Shown: piece by piece, positions 59,764 to 64,000 of the stretch
How positions within the stretch are numbered: the first letter of the stretch is position 1
Layout of the letters: every line of letters begins with the position of its first letter
DNA from: Endomychus coccineus
Lineage: Eukaryota > Arthropoda > Insecta > Coleoptera > Endomychidae
Length of the DNA: 64,000 nucleotides
Direction: 5' to 3'
NCBI GenBank assembly: GCA_958510875.1
Contig: OY294068.1
Span: 72,394,633-72,458,632, forward strand
Notes under the pieces: model-generated
What the model saw: only the letters and a program-made list of their open reading frames with translations
The model's database searches: none
Told to the model about the DNA's origin: nothing
Program-made: the position numbers and the translations under genes

Positions 59764-59866
59764 CTTATTTGATCATCATCATCAATTATGATGGAGGTGA
59801 TAGGAGTAAGTGGGAACTGTCTTTTTTGTTTCTTCCTATTGATATGTTGGAAGAAATCATACCTCT
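59764..59866 (-). pseudogene. duplicated micro-exon (paralogue of 61915-62034)
   Basis: Read on the - strand it encodes DFFQHINRKK, then PLTPITSIIIDDDDQIR, and ends at a good donor GTTAGT. It is clearly related to exon 4 of the gene at 61597-62591, where the same donor has become ATTAGT. An acceptor-like TTGTAG precedes it. This shows that at least part of the micro-exon gene has been duplicated within 2 kb. The following exon is not convincing: a candidate near 59694 meets a stop after four codons. Confidence 0.5.
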
Positions 59867-60002
59867 ACAAGGATGTATCTAAGAGAAACGTGAAATAATT
59901 AATGAATCAAGAAGATTTTTTAAAAAGGGTGTTTGAATAAAAACTCAGATGATTTTCATCGTTTTTCACGATTGTCAATCATTATTTAAATCAATCTAGG
60001 AG

Positions 60003-60184
60003 AATGGAGATGCTACGGGTGTAGGATCGAAATCAACTTGTGAAGAATTCATCAAATTTCATCTTCAGAATAACGATGATTCTCAGAGAGATTATTGGTG
60101 TGAAGGTTTGCGCGATTGCGATTTTGTTATGTTTGTTCGGCGCAATTTTGCAAAGGATGGTTCAGAGGAATTGTTAGTGTGAAG
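60003..60184 (+). other. cysteine-containing open frame, possible exon
   Basis: 60 codons open after TAG: GDATGVGSKSTCEEFIKF, DYWCEGLRDCDFVMFVRRNF. An AG precedes it but the pyrimidine tract is weak, and no matching donor in phase is clear. Its second half is a partial repeat of its own sequence (GGTGTGAAGGTTTGCGCG and AGTGTGAAGGTTCGCGCAG). It may be an exon of the same kind of small gene as at 61597-62591, or chance. Confidence 0.2.
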
Positions 60185-60559
60185 GTTCGCGCAGGAGTGA
60201 ATTTTGTTGCAACCCTTTAATATTTATTCACGCACGCGCAAATCATACAACATTGTATTTTCCGCTCAAACTGAATTGTTCGTAGAGCGCTTCTTTGAAC
60301 GTTCTAATAATGCGTCCTGCGTTAGAGGCTTTTTCATAGAATAGGTATTGCAATGATTGATTTTATGTTTTTCCATTTACTTGTGATGAAAGTGTTTATT
60401 GAAGAATTATTTTCTACGATCGCCTTGCAGATTCCTAGGTTTACGATGTTATTTCAGGAATATCAAACTAAACGCTTTCCGAACCTCGAAACAAGTAAAC
60501 TTGAAAATGTAACATATAATTCGATTATATCAATATTTCAACAACCAACTCTGAATACA

Positions 60560-60934
60560 TGGACTAGAATTTTGCGAAAAGGAAATTGATTAAAAATCTG
60601 AATATCTCTGTTCACACTATCCATTTCGCTTAACATACTTTATGAAATATGGAATGAATTATTATCGAAACGATTGATTATTCATCGTTTTCCACGATTG
60701 TTAATGATTATCCAAATCACCAAAATGAACAAGAATTTTGCGAAAAGGAAATTGATTCAAATTGTGAATATCTTGGTTCATACTATTCATTTCGCTTAAC
60801 ATACTTTTATAAAATATGGAATGAATTATTATCGAAACGATTGATTATTCATCGTTTTCCACGATTGTTAATGATTATCCAAATCACCAAAATGAACTAG
60901 AATTTTGCGAAAAGGAAATTGATTAAAATTGTGA
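60560..60934 (+). repeat. 2.2 tandem copies of a ~170-bp unit
   Basis: Unit from AGAATTTTGCGAAAAGGAAA through ATTTCGCTTAACATACTTT and ATCGAAACGATTGATTATTC to AATCACCAAAATGAAC, repeated twice and begun a third time. Confidence 0.85.
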
Positions 60935-61596
60935 ACGAAGCTCGGATCGGAAAAAGTTAAAGGAGAAAGTTGTAGGTTGATAAAGATCCACATGTTCACA
61001 TGTTATATAAAAATCTAATGAATAGTTTAAAATATCAGAATGTTTGAAATATCGATGATTCAGATATTATATTTGATTGAGTATACTGATGTTGTAGCTA
61101 TATAGCCTTCTATCAATAAGCCGATGAACTATCAGAGTTGAATGTCAATGTCAATGTTAGTGTACCTGCGTCATCACATTCTGTTCATACTGATATGAGA
61201 ACGCAAACGCGTGTGAGTGTAAACAAATAACAATGGGTGAATCATTTGTACTACACACAATCTGTTAATTTTCGGGTAGGGTTGAATGCGAAAATATTGA
61301 ATTTGATTGAGTTAATCCGAAAAGAGAAAGATATTTTAAGTATAAATAGTATGTTACTATTTTATGTATATAAAAATATTATATTAATTCAATTCAATCG
61401 AGTTTTTGGATGATATGACTGATGATTTGAATTCCACAGTCATTTGATCTGATTTATTAATAAAACAGTGCTTATTATACGCAAAATCTTATTTTCAATA
61501 AAAACACATTAAAATTAATAATTTCATTTCAGACTAATAATAATAATAATACATTTTATAAACTTATATATATAAAAAAAGAATGAAGTACCCTGT

Positions 61597-62591
61597 TCAC
61601 CCCCATTCAAAGGTATAGGATCCACCAGTCCTAGATTGAATTTTCCTCAACTGCGAAAGAATGAAAGATATATTAGTATAATCAATATAAGAATTAAAAA
61701 TGTGCATACCTCCACAATCAAAACTGCTAAGTCTACACCCGTGCCATATATACGCAACTCATCAATATCTTCTTCTTCTTTCGGTGGTGTTGTTGAGGGT
61801 GGTAGTGGATGTAGATTCAATCTAGAGGATGATGGAGGTGGTGTTGATTGATCTCTGTAAACAGTAAAATGATGTTCCAAGAATTACTATAGTAATTAAA
61901 ATTAAATAACTAATCTTATTTGATCATCATCATCAATTATGATGGGGATGATAGGAGAAAGTGGGAACTCTCTTTTTTGTTCCTTCCTATTGATATTTGA
62001 TGATGAGGGGGTTGTTGGTCTCTTTCTACATCCACTAAAATTGCGTTGAAGAATTAAAAGAATAATATCGAAAACAACAGAATGAAACTTACTTTTCATT
62101 TCTAATCCTTGTTGATGATTGCATCCTGTCAATACTGTTATTATTGTCAGCTCTATAAGAAATTCATTATTAGTTTTAACAATGTATGATTATATTTTTC
62201 TTAATGAACTTACACATTAGGTAATTCATTGATTAAAACCTCTCACCCGTCCTTCAGGGTACACCTCTCTATTTCCCCATCGTTCATCGTTAATTTACTG
62301 TCAACAAATTATAATTAAAAATCATTAGAATGATGTAAATAATAGAGAACGTACCCTCTAATCGAATTATCTTCATTCAAAACTACCCTACAGGGTCATC
62401 ATTATATTTTGAAATAGTCCCATCATTCTTACTCATATATACAATATAACCACTGAAAAATTAGTAAAAAGATATGAAATTTTATTAATGGATATTTCTC
62501 AATGAAACTTACTTTTCAGATAAATATGCAGGTGGATCAACCGGTGGTGTATATCTATTTGTTAGTTGTTCCATCAAATCATACATCATAT
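61597..62591 (-). CDS. six-micro-exon gene of unknown function (5' incomplete)
   Basis: Exons on the - strand are 62591-62513, 62452-62355, 62152-62093, 62034-61915, 61854-61710 and 61650-61597 (79, 98, 60, 120, 145 and 54 nt). All have AG acceptors after pyrimidine tracts; donors are GTAAGT, GTACGT, GTAAGT, ATTAGT (expected GTTAGT) and GTATGC. Reading phases agree at every junction, except that exon 2 needs a one-base shift after YNDDP. The product is about 185 residues: acidic and proline-rich, with PPVDPPAYLSE, GYIVYMSKNDGTISKY, SSSNINRKEQKREFPLSPI, DDDDQIR, DQSTPPPSSSRLNL, a PPKEEEDIDELRIYGTG part, and the end IQSRTGGSYTFEWG. No domain was recognised. The first exon and ATG are not found. 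Either a decaying gene or one with polymorphic defects. Confidence 0.55.
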
Positions 62592-62624
62592 CTGAAAAGA
62601 GATGATTTCAAAATTCTAACGAAA

Positions 62625-64000
62625 GAATTTTCAGAGCTATCAAATGAAAAACTTGATTTGCTAATGAGGGAAGGTCCCTGATTGAAATTATGAGAAAATA
62701 TGTTTCTTTGTTTTGAAAACATATTAAAATTCCTTTGAATCAAATTAAAATTGAAAAAATGAAATGTAATCAATAACTAATAGAGAAATCAAAACGAAAT
62801 TATTTTAAAAAATATTAAGATCTGAAAAAGTTAACTTCATAATCAATGAATATTGATCTGCAAGAAAAATTGGTTCGCTAATTGAAATTAGGAGAAAATG
62901 TGTTTCTTTGTTTTGAAAACATTAAAATTCCTTTGAATCAAATTAAAATTGATAAAAATGATATCTAATCAATAACTAATAGAGGAATCAAAACGAAATT
63001 ATTTCAAAAAATATTAAGATCTGATCAAATGAGAAACTTGAACTGCTAATGAGGAAAGGTCCCTGATTGAAATTATGAGAAAATGTGTTTCTTTGTTTTG
63101 AAAACATATTAAAATTCCTTTGAATCAAATTAAAATTGAAAAAATGAAATCTAATCAATAACTAATAGAGAAATCAAAACGAAATTATTTTAAAAAATAT
63201 TAAGATCTGAAAAAGTTAACTTCATAATCAATGAATATTGATCTGAAAGAAAAATTGGTTCGCTAATTGAAATTAGGAGAAAATGTGTTTCTTTGTTTTG
63301 AAAACATTAAAATTCCTCTGGATCAAATTAAAATTGATAAAAATGATATCTAATCAATAACTAATAGAGAAATCAGAACGAAATTATTTCAAAAAATATT
63401 AAAATCTGAAAAAGTTAACTTCATAATCAATGAATATTGATCTGAAAGAAAAATTGGTTCGCTAATTGAAATTAGGAGAAAATGTGTTTCTTTGTTTTGA
63501 AAACATATTAAAATTCCTTTGAATCAGATTAAAATTGATAAAAATGAAATCTAATCAATAACTAATAGAGAAATCGAAACGAAGTTATTTTAAAAAATAT
63601 TAAGATCTGAAAAAGTTAACTTCTTAATCAATGAATATTGATCTGAAAGAAAAAATGGTTCGCTAATTGAAATTAGGAGAAAATGTGTTTCTTTGTTTTG
63701 AAAACATATTTAAATTCCTTTGAATCAAATTAAAATTGATAAAAATGATATCTAATCAATAACTAATAGAGAAATCAAAACGAAATTATTTCAAAAAATA
63801 TTAAGATCTGAAAAAGTTAACTTCATAATCAATGAATATTGATCTGAAAGAAAAATTGGTTCATTGAAATTAGTGGAAATGATATTTTTAAGTTGTGAAA
63901 ACATCATAAATTTTCTTTCAATCACAACTGGTCTTTCATATATTAGGTTGAAAACATTGATCTGAAAAAAAATTGGTTCGCTAATTGAAATTAGGAGAAA
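62625..64000 (+). repeat. ~200-bp satellite array, at least six units, continuing past the window end
   Basis: Units start near 62695, 62895, 63078, 63280, 63478 and 63678, each with TGTTTCTTTGTTTTGAAAAC, CTAATCAATAACTAATAGAG, AAAAAGTTAACTTCATAATC and AATTGGTTCGCTAATTGAAA. Two units carry a variant with GAGGGAAGGTCCCTGATTGA or GAGGAAAGGTCCCTGATTGA in place of the last part. The final unit (63860-64000) is degenerate. On the - strand each unit holds TTTTTCAG-type acceptor-like motifs similar to the one before the first exon at 62591. Confidence 0.9.

Noticed and set aside
61636..61851. 71-codon + strand frame with Gly/Ser run
   Set aside because: Antisense of exons 5 and 6 of the micro-exon gene; the Gly run is the complement of the proline codons.
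61915..62034. U12-type AT-AC intron after exon 4, because the donor reads ATTAGT
   Set aside because: U12 donors read ATATCCTT and the intron ends in AG; the paralogue has GTTAGT, so a simple G-to-A change is the better explanation.

Overview
The window is AT-rich eukaryotic DNA, almost certainly from an insect and perhaps a beetle (order not proven). The reasons are the introns, the many eukaryotic transposon families (Jockey-type LINEs, Ty3/gypsy LTR elements, a Penelope element with a GIY-YIG nuclease, mariner, hAT, a Helentron, a Crypton, and TNP2-like plus DUF4806 genes), tRNA-like sequences, and the absence of any bacterial-type operon. No conserved single-copy host gene was recognised. 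Most coding sequence is transposon relics with stops and frameshifts. The one fully open multi-domain gene is a Crypton tyrosine recombinase.

Layout. 0-5.6 kb: LINE fragments, including a 285-bp reverse transcriptase (RT) piece present twice. 5.6-7.5 and 12.5-15.5 kb: two copies of one LINE family on the + strand. 9.5-12.4 kb: a DUF4806-like gene relic and a TNP2-like transposase fragment, both on the - strand. 17.1-31.95 kb: a single mdg1/412-like LTR retrotransposon stretched to about 14.8 kb by nested insertions: a foldback element that itself contains a second foldback, two mariner remnants, a reverse-strand LINE, and a long LTR of another gypsy family primed by tRNA-Lys.

33.0-36.7 kb: Penelope-like remnants in head-to-head orientation, with inverted arms around a tRNA-like sequence. 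37.7-41.2 kb: a LINE with ORF1 and ORF2 remnants (- strand). 43.1-43.4 kb: another LINE tail. 44.7-45.8 kb: a Helentron endonuclease remnant between two copies of the GCTATTGCATAGC hairpin. 46.9-48.8 kb: an apparently intact Crypton flanked by related palindromic repeats. 50.2-55.3 kb: a gypsy relic (-), a hAT relic (-), a second copy of the long LTR with the start of gag (+), and a minisatellite rich in GATA motifs.

55.9-64.0 kb differs from the rest. It holds two unrecognised coding remnants, many local tandem duplications, and a six-micro-exon gene on the - strand whose splice phases all agree. A piece of that gene is duplicated 2 kb away. A roughly 200-bp satellite follows and runs off the window end. 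This is the part most likely to hold something undescribed. All calls come from reading the sequence; no database search was possible.
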